Assembly: GCF_016894385.1 (NCBI RefSeq)
Contig: NZ_CP069811.1
Span: 596,501-660,500 of the forward strand
DNA from: Cupriavidus oxalaticus
GTDB taxonomy: Bacteria; Pseudomonadota; Gammaproteobacteria; Burkholderiales; Burkholderiaceae
Direction: 5' to 3'
Length of the DNA stretch: 64,000 nt
The position numbers were made by a program, and so were the translations under genes. Below the pieces are notes generated by a model that worked only from the letters and a program-made list of their open reading frames with translations, did no database searches and was not told the origin of the DNA. Within the stretch, counting starts at the first letter, position 1. Every line of letters starts with the position of its first letter. Of the stretch, positions 43,626-52,379 are shown piece by piece.

Positions 43626-43943
43626 GGCTGGATGTCCGTGTCCGCTCCGGCGTGACGCTGCCGGCGGGGCGCGGGAATGACCGTCGATCGCGCCACTGTA
43701 GCGCATCGGCGGTGCCGGGTGCGGCACCGCGGCATCCGGCCTGCCGGACCGCCGCCGGACCATCGCCGGACCATTCGTCGCTTCGGACGATGCGTCGCTT
43801 GCGCCGATCCACGAATCTCGAACCCACTCCGGCGTGGGCAGTTCCGCACCCGCCGGCCCTCACAGATCGCGGACAGATCGCGGGCGCGCGCACCGGAACC
43901 GGTGGCCCGTCCGGCCAGACACAAGACACAAAGGAAAGACGGC
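43626..43943. promoter_or_regulatory. Divergent region between the MscS-type gene and the SDR gene
   Basis: 318 bp, GC-rich throughout, without a gene. It holds the promoters of both divergent units; no boxes could be assigned. AAGGAAAG just before the SDR start is its ribosome-binding site. Confidence 0.35.
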
Positions 43944-44726
43944 ATGGAACTCAATGCATCGGTATCGGCAGTGGTGACGGGCGGCGCCTCTGGCCTGGGC
44001 GCCGCAACGGCGCGGGCGCTGGCGGCGCACGGCGTGCGCGTGGCGCTGTTCGACCTCAACGCCGAGAAGGGCGAAGCGCTGGCGCGCGAGCTGGGCGGTG
44101 TGTTCTGCCAGGTCAACGTGACCTCCGAGGCCGAGGTCGAGGCCGGCTTCGCCAGCGCGCGCGCCGCCATCGGCCAGGAGCGCATCCTGGTCAACTGTGC
44201 CGGCACCGGCAACGCCATCAAGACCGCCTCGCGTTCCAAGGAAGCGCCGGACCAGATCAAGCACTTCCCGTCCGATGCCTTCGAGCGCATCATCCAGATC
44301 AACCTGATCGGCACCTTCCGCTGCATCGCGCGCTCGGCGGCCGGCATGCTGACGCTGGACACCGCGGGCGGCGAGCGTGGCGTGATCATCAACACCGCAT
44401 CGGTGGCGGCGCAGGATGGCCAGATGGGGCAGGCCGCGTACTCGGCGTCCAAGGCCGGCGTGGTCGGCATGACGCTGCCGATCGCGCGCGACCTGGCGGG
44501 TGAGGGCATCCGCGTCAATACCATCCTGCCGGGCATCTTCAATACGCCGCTGCTGCAGGGCGCGGCCGAGAACGTCAAGGCCGCGCTGGCCGCTTCGGTG
44601 CCGTTCCCCAAGCGCCTGGGGCAGCCGGAGGAGTTCGCCTCGCTGGCCGTCGAGATGTGCCGCAACGGCTATTTCAACGGCGAATCCGTGCGGCTGGACG
44701 GTGCCATCCGGATGGCGCCGCGCTGA
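43944..44726 (+). CDS. Short-chain dehydrogenase, 3-hydroxyacyl-CoA dehydrogenase type 2-like
   Basis: 260 residues from the ATG at 43944. Rossmann motif TGGASGLGAATARAL, NCAG instead of NNAG, and the catalytic YSASK. The insert TASRSKEAPDQIKHFPSDAFERIIQINLIGTF-like region (around residues 95-125) and the SVAAQDGQMGQAAYSASKAG block are those of the 17-beta-HSD10 / 3-hydroxyacyl-CoA dehydrogenase type 2 group. The acyl-CoA ligase gene follows after 37 bp, so the two probably work on one CoA thioester pathway. Confidence 0.9.
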   Translation: MELNASVSAVVTGGASGLGAATARALAAHGVRVALFDLNAEKGEALARELGGVFCQVNVTSEAEVEAGFASARAAIGQERILVNCAGTGNAIKTASRSKEAPDQIKHFPSDAFERIIQINLIGTFRCIARSAAGMLTLDTAGGERGVIINTASVAAQDGQMGQAAYSASKAGVVGMTLPIARDLAGEGIRVNTILPGIFNTPLLQGAAENVKAALAASVPFPKRLGQPEEFASLAVEMCRNGYFNGESVRLDGAIRMAPR

Positions 44727-44763
44727 GCGAAGCGGCCTGGATCCAATCAATACGGAGACGCGG

Positions 44764-46347
44764 ATGGATTTCAGCTACCTGAGCACGCTGCCCGATGCCG
44801 TGCGCCATTTCGCCGGGCTGCGGCCCGACGCGGTGGCGTACGCGTTCGAGGGGCGCCAGACCACCTACGCCGAGTTTGAGCGCAATACCGACCGGGTCGC
44901 GCAGGCGCTGCTGGCCGAGGGTATCCGCGCCGGCGACCGCATTGCCTATATCGGCAAGAACAGCGACCACTACTTCGAGCTGCTGCTCGGCGCGGCCAAG
45001 GCCGGCGTCGTCACCACGCCGGCCAGCTGGCGCCTGGCGCCGCCGGAGATCGAGTTCATCGTCGGCCATTGCGATGCGGTGGTGTTGTTCGTCGGGCCGG
45101 AATCGGCGGCGATGGCGAAGTCGCTGCTGCCGGCGCTGCCGATGGTGCGCAAGGTGGTGCTGATGGAACCGTGCGCCGACGGTGGCGATGCGCCTTGCTA
45201 CACCGACTGGCGCGACGCGCAGCCGGCCACGCCGCCGGCACACCGGCCGGCGCCGCATGACGTGGTGCTGCAGCTGTACACCTCGGGCACCACGGGGCGG
45301 CCCAAGGGCGCGATGCTGACGCACCGCAACCTGACCATCGGCACGGAGGTCAGCGAGCGCGAAGGCATTGCCTGGTCGCACTGGACCGCCGACGATATCT
45401 CGCTGGTGGCGATGCCCGTGGCCCATATCGGCGGCTCGGGCTGGGGACTGCGCAATCTCCTCTCGGGCGCCAAGGGCGTGGTTGCGCGTGAATTCGACCC
45501 GCGCGCGGTGCTGGATTTCATCGAGCACGAGCGCGTCAGCAAGCTGTTCATGGTGCCGGCGGCCATGCAGATCGTGCTGCGCGACCCGCGCGCGCGCCAG
45601 GTGGACTACTCGCGGCTGAAGTACCTGCTGTACGGTGCCGCGCCGATTCCGGCGGCGTTGTTGCGCGAGGGCATCGAGGTGTTCGGCTGCGGCTTCGTGC
45701 AGCAGTACGGCATGACCGAGACCACCGGCACCATCGTCGCCTTGCCGCCCGAGGACCACACCACCGAAGAGGTGCCGCGCATGCGTGCCGCGGGCAAGCC
45801 GCTGCCGGGCGTGGAAATCAAGGTGGTGGACTATGAAGGGCGCGCGCTGGGTCCGGACGAAGTCGGCGAGATCGTGGTGCGCTCGCAGCACAACATGGCC
45901 GGCTACTGGAAACAGCCCGAGGAGACCGCGCGCACCATCGACGCCGATGGCTGGCTGCGCACCGGCGACGCGGGCTACCTGGATGCGCAGGGCTACCTGT
46001 ACATCCATGACCGCGTCAAGGACATGATCATCAGCGGGGGCGAAAACGTCTATCCGGCCGAGGTCGAAAGCGCGATCTACGGCCACCCGCAAGTGGCCGA
46101 CGTGGCGGTGATCGGCGTGCCGGACGAGAAGTGGGGCGAGGCGGTCAAGGCCATCGTCGTGCTCAAGCCGGGGCAGTCGCCAGACCGCGACGGCATCATC
46201 GCGTGGACGCGCCAGCGGCTGGCCGGCTACAAGGTGCCGAAGAGCATCGAGTTCGTCGACGCGCTGCCGCGCAATCCGTCCGGCAAGCTGCTGCGGCGCA
46301 AGCTGCGCGAGCCGTTCTGGGAGGGGATGAGCCGCCAGGTGAACTGA
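44764..46347 (+). CDS. AMP-forming acyl-CoA ligase (ANL superfamily)
   Basis: 527 residues from the ATG at 44764. Motifs in order: LYTSGTTGRPKGAM, QQYGMTETTG, LRTGDAGYLDAQG, DMIISGGENVYPAEVES and the catalytic lysine in NPSGKLLRRK. The GGENVYPAEVE form is common in fatty-acyl and aryl-CoA ligases. It forms a two-gene operon with the 3-hydroxyacyl-CoA dehydrogenase-like SDR and is closed by a hairpin. Confidence 0.92.
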   Translation: MDFSYLSTLPDAVRHFAGLRPDAVAYAFEGRQTTYAEFERNTDRVAQALLAEGIRAGDRIAYIGKNSDHYFELLLGAAKAGVVTTPASWRLAPPEIEFIVGHCDAVVLFVGPESAAMAKSLLPALPMVRKVVLMEPCADGGDAPCYTDWRDAQPATPPAHRPAPHDVVLQLYTSGTTGRPKGAMLTHRNLTIGTEVSEREGIAWSHWTADDISLVAMPVAHIGGSGWGLRNLLSGAKGVVAREFDPRAVLDFIEHERVSKLFMVPAAMQIVLRDPRARQVDYSRLKYLLYGAAPIPAALLREGIEVFGCGFVQQYGMTETTGTIVALPPEDHTTEEVPRMRAAGKPLPGVEIKVVDYEGRALGPDEVGEIVVRSQHNMAGYWKQPEETARTIDADGWLRTGDAGYLDAQGYLYIHDRVKDMIISGGENVYPAEVESAIYGHPQVADVAVIGVPDEKWGEAVKAIVVLKPGQSPDRDGIIAWTRQRLAGYKVPKSIEFVDALPRNPSGKLLRRKLREPFWEGMSRQVN

Positions 46348-46352
46348 GCCAT

Positions 46353-46380
46353 CATCGTTCCCGCCTGCGCGGGAACGATG
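46353..46380 (+). terminator. Palindromic repeat acting as probable terminator
   Basis: CATCGTTCCCGC-CTGC-GCGGGAACGATG, a perfect 12-bp stem with a four-base loop, five bases after the ligase stop. It belongs to the dispersed GTTCCCGC/GCGGGAA family; no T run follows on the plus strand. Confidence 0.6.
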
Positions 46381-46403
46381 TGGCCCAATGCAATTCCACC
46401 GCG

Positions 46404-46898
46404 TCACGACTTCTTCTTGATCACGCTGACCTTGCCATCCGCCTCCAGGTACAGCGCCTTGATCTCCTCGAGCTTCTCTACCCCCTGCTCGCGATATTTG
46501 GCTTCCAGCTCGTCGTCGGTGATCGATTCGCGCCGCATGTTTTCAGCGAGCTTGGTGCCGTCGCGCACGAGCAGGATCTTCCTCGCTTCGGCAAAGCGCT
46601 GGAACGTGGGGAAATGGTAGGCAAGCAGGTCGATCAGCCGGTTCCATGCGATCAGCGTGGCGACCAGCAGCATGGCGTCGGCAACGCCTTCACCCTTGCC
46701 GGCCATGCCGTTCTGCGCCGCATCGGCCACGATCACGACCACCAGCAGGTCGGCAATGCCCAGCGAGCCGATGTCGCGCCGTACCACGAAGCGAAACATC
46801 AGGAACAGCGCCCAGTACATCACCGTGCCGCGAACGACGATCTCGAGCGGCGAGATGGTGAAGAAGAGGGCTTCGCGCCAGTCGAACGAGAGGTCCAT
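46404..46898 (-). CDS. DUF421 / YetF-like membrane protein
   Basis: 164 residues from the ATG at 46898. The N terminus holds two or three membrane spans (ISPLEIVVRGTVMYWALFLMF) with the conserved family block RRDIGSLGIADLLVVVIVADAAQNGM, followed by a cytoplasmic YetF-like domain (KILLVRDGTKLAENMRRESITDDEL) and a basic tail. It is somewhat shorter than most YetF proteins. The ribosome-binding site is weak. Function is unknown. It is convergent with the ligase operon. Confidence 0.88.
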   Translation of the reverse strand: MDLSFDWREALFFTISPLEIVVRGTVMYWALFLMFRFVVRRDIGSLGIADLLVVVIVADAAQNGMAGKGEGVADAMLLVATLIAWNRLIDLLAYHFPTFQRFAEARKILLVRDGTKLAENMRRESITDDELEAKYREQGVEKLEEIKALYLEADGKVSVIKKKS

Positions 46899-47055
46899 GC
46901 CCGCAACGTTGCAACTTCCGGGCCACTTTGCAGGAACAGCGCCTGGGCACGCCACGCCGCTTTGGTGACGGTAATTCTTGCAGCGGCTGCGTACGGATTG
47001 CCGTAGCGCCGCCAGACGGACTCCTGCTTTCGCAGGAAGCCCGCCGGTGCGAGGC

Positions 47056-48042
47056 TCAGTCGGCCTGGATGCCGAACTCCTTCACGATCTTCGTATAGCG
47101 GTTGGTATCCGCGGCGATCAGCTTGGACAGCGCGGCCGGCTCGCCGCCTGCCGGGGTCACCGCGATGGTGGCCATGCGCGCGACCACGTCGGGCATCTTC
47201 AGGATGTCGTTGATATGCGCGTTGAGCGTGCGCACCATGTCGGCGGGCATGTTCTTCGGGCCCAGCAGCGCCTGCCAGGCGCCGATCTCGACATCCTTGT
47301 AGCCCAGCTCCGCCAGCGTCGGCACGTTGGGCGCGAACGGCGAGCGCTTCAGGTCCGCGACTGCCAGCGGCACCAGGCTGCCGTTGCCCACGTATTGCGC
47401 CACCGCGCCGTAGGTGACGTAGGTCACCGGCACCTGTCCGCCGATCACGTCGACGATGGCGGGCGCGAGGCCGCGATACGGCACCTGGCTGATCTTGATG
47501 CCGGCGGACTTGTTGAACAGTTCGCCCATGATGTGCATCGGCGAGCCGTTGCCCGGCGTGGCGTAGGTTTCCACCTTGCCCGACTTGGCGCGTGCCACCA
47601 GGTCGCTGACCTTGGTGATGCCGGTGCCCTTGTTGACCACCACGAACAGCGACTGCGTGCCGATCTGCGCGATCGGGGTGAAGTCATGCTGCACGTCGTA
47701 GGTGGCGCCGGTGCCGGCCCTCAGCACCAGCGGAGCGATGGCGACGGTGTTGGGCGCCAGCAGCAGCGTGTAGCCGTCGGGGTTGGCGCGCGCGACATAC
47801 GCACTGCCGATGGTGCCGGCGGCGCCGGTGCGGTTTTCCACCACCACCGACTGCTTCAGCCGCGGTGCCAGCTTTTCCGCGAACATGCGGGCCAGGACGT
47901 CGACATCGCCGCCGGCCGGATAGGCGACGACGATGGTGATGGGTTTGCTCGGGTACGCGCCCTGCGCCAGGGCGGTGCCGGTGCAGAGCACGGAGGCGGC
48001 GGCGGCCAGCGTGGCCAGGACTTTGCGGCGTGCAGACTTCAT
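47056..48042 (-). CDS. Bug/TctC-type periplasmic solute-binding protein
   Basis: 328 residues. Basic start MKSARRKVLATLAAAAS, hydrophobic core and AQG-AYP cleavage region, then the Bug signature YPSKPITIVVAYPAGGDVDV, VVVENRTGAAGTIG and QVPYRGLAPAIVDVIGG. It is downstream of a porin gene on the same strand with a 126-bp gap, so outer-membrane passage and periplasmic binding of one solute are likely. No membrane transporter gene is adjacent. Confidence 0.9.
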   Translation of the reverse strand: MKSARRKVLATLAAAASVLCTGTALAQGAYPSKPITIVVAYPAGGDVDVLARMFAEKLAPRLKQSVVVENRTGAAGTIGSAYVARANPDGYTLLLAPNTVAIAPLVLRAGTGATYDVQHDFTPIAQIGTQSLFVVVNKGTGITKVSDLVARAKSGKVETYATPGNGSPMHIMGELFNKSAGIKISQVPYRGLAPAIVDVIGGQVPVTYVTYGAVAQYVGNGSLVPLAVADLKRSPFAPNVPTLAELGYKDVEIGAWQALLGPKNMPADMVRTLNAHINDILKMPDVVARMATIAVTPAGGEPAALSKLIAADTNRYTKIVKEFGIQAD

Positions 48043-48168
48043 GATGTTCAGACCTCGGTAAAACCTGGCGCCCGGCGGGGGCCGGGGCCAACATGGCTGG
48101 TGAAGCGGCTGGTGAAGCCCGGCGTGCGGCGCCGGGGCAGGGTGGCCGGTTTGGCCGATTCGGCCGAC

Positions 48169-49263
48169 TCAGAAGATGTGCTTGATGCCCAGCATCGAGC
48201 CCCACTGGTTCGCGCCCGGGCGCGGGTTGGAGCCGGGCGAACCCCCGCTCACCGACATGGCGAGCTGGCCGTCGTTGTTGATATAGCCCGCGGTGGCATA
48301 GACCGAGGTGCGCTTGCTGAAACTGTAGGTCGCGCGCAGCGCGTACAGCATGGCCTCGTTGTCGCTGCCGTGGTAGTTCAGGAAGTAGACCTGGCCGGCC
48401 AGGTTGATCGCGGGCGTGATGTCATGCGAGACGCCGGCGTAGTACAGGTCGCTGATCGGCGTGGGGCTGCCTTCGTTGTCGCGGCGGATCCAGCCGGCGC
48501 CGAGCTTGGTGTTCTTCAGCAGCATGTAGCCGCCCAGCGACAGGCGGTCGTCGGTCAGGTTGCTGCTGGTCAGGCCGCCGAACGCGCCGGGGCCGCCGCG
48601 CTGCGAATCGTAGGCCGCGATCAGGCCCCAGGTCTTGCTGTCATAGCCGACCATGGCCGACCACTCGCGGCAGGCCTTCTTGTCGGCAGGGTTCTCGCCG
48701 GCGCAGTTGGTGCCGGCCGGGCTGGGGCCGGCGTTGACCGCGTCACGGCCGAAGCTGTAGGTCGCGCCGACCACGAAGCCGTTGAAGTTGGCCTTGTACG
48801 CGACCGCGTTGTCGGCGCGCGTGTTGGGCAGGTAGCTGTCGAGCGAGCCCGAGCCGTACACGTTCGGCCCCAGGATATCGCTGTCGAGGATGGTCCAGAA
48901 CAGCATCGTGTACTGGCGGCCGAACGACAGCTGGCCATACTGGTTGCTCAGCCCGACCAGCGCCTGGCGCCCGAACAGCCGGCCGCCCTGGTTGGCGTTG
49001 CCCGTGTCCGGCGAGAAGCCCGATTCCAGCACGAACAGGCCCTTCAGCCCGCCGCCCAGGTCTTCCGTGCCGCGGATGCCCCAGCGCGACGGCACCGTGG
49101 CGGTGTTGTTGGGCATGCGCATCAGGCTGTCGCCGTTGGCGCCGACATTGCTCACGTACTCGACACCGGTATCGATGACGCCGTACAGCGTCACCGACGA
49201 TTGGGCCGAGGCCAGCAGGGGGGAAGCCGCAAGCAGCGCCGCGGCGGTTCGTGCAAGTTTCAT
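48169..49263 (-). CDS. Gram-negative porin (Burkholderiales 16-strand type)
   Basis: 364 residues. Signal peptide MKLARTAAALLAASPLLASA followed by the porin start QSSVTLYGVIDTGVEYVSN; PSRWGIRGTEDLGGGLKGLFVLESGF and RQALVGLSNQYGQLSFGRQYT are classic porin_4 motifs. The C terminus ends MLGIKHIF, with the final aromatic residue needed for outer-membrane insertion. GGAAGGAAAC precedes the ATG. It is divergent from the alpha/beta hydrolase that begins the large catabolic cluster. Confidence 0.94.
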   Translation of the reverse strand: MKLARTAAALLAASPLLASAQSSVTLYGVIDTGVEYVSNVGANGDSLMRMPNNTATVPSRWGIRGTEDLGGGLKGLFVLESGFSPDTGNANQGGRLFGRQALVGLSNQYGQLSFGRQYTMLFWTILDSDILGPNVYGSGSLDSYLPNTRADNAVAYKANFNGFVVGATYSFGRDAVNAGPSPAGTNCAGENPADKKACREWSAMVGYDSKTWGLIAAYDSQRGGPGAFGGLTSSNLTDDRLSLGGYMLLKNTKLGAGWIRRDNEGSPTPISDLYYAGVSHDITPAINLAGQVYFLNYHGSDNEAMLYALRATYSFSKRTSVYATAGYINNDGQLAMSVSGGSPGSNPRPGANQWGSMLGIKHIF

Positions 49264-49842
49264 CTACCAGTTTCCTTCCGTTTTTCCGTCTTGTAATCGT
49301 CTTTGTGGTACGGGCCGCTGCGATGGCGGCCGGGTTTCAGGGCAGGCTTGTTGTTGGCTGGGTGTTCTCCTCTGTGGGCCCGCAGGGGCTGTCAAAAAGC
49401 CGCGATGACGCAAAAATGCTGCCAGATACGCTTTTATGTTTTATATGTGGAACATCGAACAACATAAGAAACGTTGAGCAAAATATAGCTGCGAGTTTCC
49501 AAAAGCTGTGAGGAGGGTTATCCCTAGTGCGGCAGGGCGGCGACACGCCGGACAGCCGCCGGCTGCACCTGAGCAGGGCCCGCCGTGCGCGCGGGGCGGT
49601 GCATTGGCGCAGCGCGGCGCGCGGCATTGGCGGCCCATCCGCCGATGCGCCTTGCCGCACCGGCAAAGGCGCTGCGCCCGATGCCATCGGCGAAGGCCGG
49701 CCACGCCGTGCAAACGGGTGCGTGCACCAGCCCGGCGCGTGGACGTCTTCGTGTCGGACAGGCCTATCGTTAACCCTGATCCCGCTTCCCGATGCGCACG
49801 CCTATGCTTCAAAAGTTTTATTCGCAAACCTAAGTTTTATAT
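49264..49842. promoter_or_regulatory. Divergent region between the porin gene and the catabolic cluster
   Basis: 579 bp without a convincing gene. The stretch 49410-49510 is AT-rich and includes TATGTGGAACATCGAAC and ACATA (49444-49466), with short inverted TATGT/ACATA ends. The motif GTTTTATAT-ATG-like occurs twice, at 49439 and at 49834 just at the hydrolase start. The centre (49520-49760) is GC-rich. Regulatory use by the IclR protein is possible but not shown. Confidence 0.4.
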
Positions 49843-50727
49843 ATGAAACAAAATCAGCCCCCCATTTTTCCGCAGCCGGACCGGCAGCTTCTGGAGGCCC
49901 TGAGCAGCGGGTTTGCGGAACGCCAGGTAACGGTAGACGGCGGCGCGCAGGTGGCTTACCGCAGCGGCGGCACCAGCGGGCCCGCCATCGTGCTGCTGCA
50001 TGGCATCAGCTCCGGCGCGGCCTCATGGCTGCCTTGCGCGAGCCTGCTGGCCGCGCAGGCGCGGGTGATCGCCTGGGATGCGCCGGGCTACGGCAACTCG
50101 ACACCGCTGGCGCAGCAGCGCCCGCTGGCGTCCGACTACGCGCAACGGCTGGACGGCATGCTGCAGGCGCTGGCAGTACAGCCTGCCCTGATCGTCGGCC
50201 ATTCCCTTGGCGCACTGATGGCAGCAGCCTATGTCGCCAACGCGCGCAACCTGCCCGCGCGGCTGCTGTTGCTGAGCGTGGCCCAGGGCTACGGCGCGGC
50301 GGGCAAGGAGGCGCAGGCGCAGCAGGTGGCACAGCAGCGGCTGGCGGCGCTGGACACGCTCGGCGTGCAAGGGCTGGCGCAACGCGGACCGGCGCGGCTG
50401 CTGAGCGAGCTGGCCGATGCCGGCGCGCAGTCGTGGGTGCGCTGGAACATGCAGCGGCTCAACCCGGACGGCTATCGCCAGGCCGTGGCGATGCTGTGCG
50501 GCGACGATATCGACCGTTACCTGTCGCGCCGTCCGCCGTCACTGCCCACGCGCATCGCCTGCGGCAGCCACGACGTGGTGACCACGCCGCTGGCCTGCGG
50601 CACGCTGGCCGAACGCTTCGACCTGCCGCTGGCGCTGATCCCCGACGCCGGCCATGCCTGCTACATCGAGCAGGCCGCCGCCACCGCGCGGCTGATCCGC
50701 TCGGCGCTGCCCGAGACCGCTGCCTGA
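49843..50727 (+). CDS. Alpha/beta-hydrolase
   Basis: 294 residues. Oxyanion region VLLHGISSGAASW, nucleophile elbow VGHSLGALMA (Ser near residue 125), Asp in CGSHDVVTTP and His in PDAGHACYIEQ complete the catalytic triad. The fold is that of the small-molecule hydrolases that include meta-cleavage product (C-C bond) hydrolases and lactonases. It stands at the head of the large catabolic cluster, so hydrolysis of a ring-cleavage product is plausible. There is no Shine-Dalgarno sequence in front of the ATG, which follows an AT-rich stretch. Confidence 0.87.
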   Translation: MKQNQPPIFPQPDRQLLEALSSGFAERQVTVDGGAQVAYRSGGTSGPAIVLLHGISSGAASWLPCASLLAAQARVIAWDAPGYGNSTPLAQQRPLASDYAQRLDGMLQALAVQPALIVGHSLGALMAAAYVANARNLPARLLLLSVAQGYGAAGKEAQAQQVAQQRLAALDTLGVQGLAQRGPARLLSELADAGAQSWVRWNMQRLNPDGYRQAVAMLCGDDIDRYLSRRPPSLPTRIACGSHDVVTTPLACGTLAERFDLPLALIPDAGHACYIEQAAATARLIRSALPETAA

Positions 50728-50868
50728 TACCCGAACGGCGCCGCCATGGTGCGGTGCCGTCTCACTGGCGCGCAGTTTGCGCCGCCTGACCCGGCTTCGC
50801 GGGTTTACCCCAGTCAATTTTTGTCATCGCGTTGTCTATAGTCGTACCTGTGTTCAATATCTAAACCA

Positions 50869-50888
50869 GTGTTTCATTAGTAAAACAC
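50869..50888 (+). promoter_or_regulatory. Inverted repeat upstream of the Rieske operon, possible operator
   Basis: GTGTTT and AAACAC are separated by eight bases in an AT-rich stretch 78 bp before the first gene of the Rieske operon. The location and symmetry fit an operator, perhaps for the IclR-type protein encoded in the same cluster. Confidence 0.4.
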
Positions 50889-50966
50889 GACGGACGCAGA
50901 AGCAGGGCGCATCCGGACGGCGTTGGAACACGGTCCCCCAAGCTGCAAGACATGGAGCAAAGCGCA

Positions 50967-51272
50967 ATGGAAAGCCTCTCGTACAACCCGAACCTGGTGC
51001 CCTGGGAGCGTCCGGCGCCGAACAACGTCGCAGGCAAGGGCCATATCGAGCAACCCGGCAAGGTCGCCAACATCGTCTGGCAGACCCGCGCCAGCGCACC
51101 GAGCGCCTACGAGAACGCGCTGGGCGATGCCATCGAAGCCGCGTTCGAGGGCGGCGCGCAGAACCCGCAGGACATCGTGCGCGCGTTCAACGCCGCCGGT
51201 TTCCTGGGCGTCGACGGCCAGCCCTGGACCGAAGAGCGCTTCCTCTCCGAAATGCGCCGGCTGGGCGCCTGA
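50967..51272 (+). CDS. Small recombinase-like helix-turn-helix protein linked to Rieske oxygenase
   Basis: 101 residues from the ATG at 50967, chosen because GGAG lies nine bases upstream; an ATG five codons earlier lacks such a site. The N-terminal half (NPNLVPWERPAPNNVAGKG) is Pro/Asn-rich. The C-terminal half is helical (AYENALGDAIEAAFEGG, NPQDIVRAFNAAGF, WTEERFLSEMRRL) and resembles the recombinase-like helix-turn-helix domain found in small proteins beside Rieske oxygenases. It lies 36 bp before the oxygenase gene. Whether it binds DNA or the oxygenase is unknown. Confidence 0.7.
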   Translation: MESLSYNPNLVPWERPAPNNVAGKGHIEQPGKVANIVWQTRASAPSAYENALGDAIEAAFEGGAQNPQDIVRAFNAAGFLGVDGQPWTEERFLSEMRRLGA

Positions 51273-51308
51273 GCCCGCCCCACGAACCGCGTCGACAGCG
51301 AGAACAAC

Positions 51309-52379
51309 ATGGAATCGAACAAGCAAGCCCGCGCCGAAGCCCGCCTGAACACCGGCCTGCGCAACTACTGGTACCCCGTCGCCGCCTCGTGGGCGGTGTC
51401 CCACGCCCCGATCGGCATCACTCGCCTGAGCCAGAACATCGTGCTGTGGCGCGACGGCGCCGGCCAGGTCCACGCACTGGAAGACCGCTGCCCGCATCGC
51501 GGCGCGCGGCTGTCGATGGGCTGGAACCTGGGCGACCGCGTCGCCTGCTGGTACCACGGCGTGGAAGTCGGCGGCGACGGCCAGGTCAAGAGCGTGCCGG
51601 CAGTGGAAAGCTGCCCGCTGGAAGGCCGCACCTGCGTGCGCAGCTACCCGGTGCAGGAGCAGGCCGGCGCGATCTTCCTGTGGTTCGGCGACCAGGCCCC
51701 GCAAGGCGCGGGCAGCCCCGACGAACTGCGCCTGCCGGAAGAACTGGTCAGCGAAGAGCACAGCCACTTCCTGTGCGTGGCGCACTGGGACTGCAACTAC
51801 CGCTACGCCATCGACAACGTGATGGACCCGATGCACGGCGCCTACCTGCACGCGGTGTCGCACTCGATGGCCTGCGGCGAGAAGTCCGCCGTGATGCAGA
51901 TCCGCGAAACCGAGCACGGCCTGGTGTTCGAGAAGACCGGCCAGCGCGGCGTCAACTTCGACTGGGTGGAATTCGGCGAGACCGGCACGCTGTGGCTGCG
52001 CCTGGCGATCCCGTACCGCGCCAGCGTCGGCCCCGGCGGTCCGTTCGGCATCGTCGGCATGGCCACGCCGGTGGATGAGGACCACTGCATGGTGTTCTTC
52101 TGGCGCACCCGCCACGTACAGGGCTGGGAGCGCGACGTGTGGCGCTTCCTGTATCGCAACCGCCTGGAGCAGTTGCACTGGGACGTGCTGGAGCAGGACC
52201 GCGTGGTGCTGGAAATGATGGCCCCCAACGCCCGCGACCACGAGATGCTGTACCAGCACGATGCCGGCATCACGCGCGTGCGCCGTCTGCTGAAGCGCCG
52301 CGCCGACCAGGAGATCGCCGACGAGCCGGTGGCGATGCTCAAGCCCACGCAAGCCGCCGGAGCCGCCAGCCATGCCTGA
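51309..52379 (+). CDS. Rieske [2Fe-2S] aromatic ring-hydroxylating oxygenase, alpha subunit
   Basis: 356 residues. Rieske ligands C61/H63 and C80/H83 (CPHRGARLSMG and CWYHGVEVGGDG). The mononuclear iron triad is D173/H176 and H181 region (D-x2-H-x4-H in VMDPMHGAYLH). The single small alpha subunit without a beta-subunit gene points to a monooxygenase or demethylase type such as VanA. The FMN/[2Fe-2S] reductase encoded at 60650 in the same cluster is its probable electron donor. The next gene begins eight bases before its stop, so the two are translationally coupled. Substrate is unknown. Confidence 0.92.
   Translation: MESNKQARAEARLNTGLRNYWYPVAASWAVSHAPIGITRLSQNIVLWRDGAGQVHALEDRCPHRGARLSMGWNLGDRVACWYHGVEVGGDGQVKSVPAVESCPLEGRTCVRSYPVQEQAGAIFLWFGDQAPQGAGSPDELRLPEELVSEEHSHFLCVAHWDCNYRYAIDNVMDPMHGAYLHAVSHSMACGEKSAVMQIRETEHGLVFEKTGQRGVNFDWVEFGETGTLWLRLAIPYRASVGPGGPFGIVGMATPVDEDHCMVFFWRTRHVQGWERDVWRFLYRNRLEQLHWDVLEQDRVVLEMMAPNARDHEMLYQHDAGITRVRRLLKRRADQEIADEPVAMLKPTQAAGAASHA

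Noticed and set aside
41238..43655. An 805-codon plus-strand open frame opposite the MscS-type gene
   Set aside because: Shadow of a conserved membrane-channel gene; His/Gln-rich without a recognisable fold.
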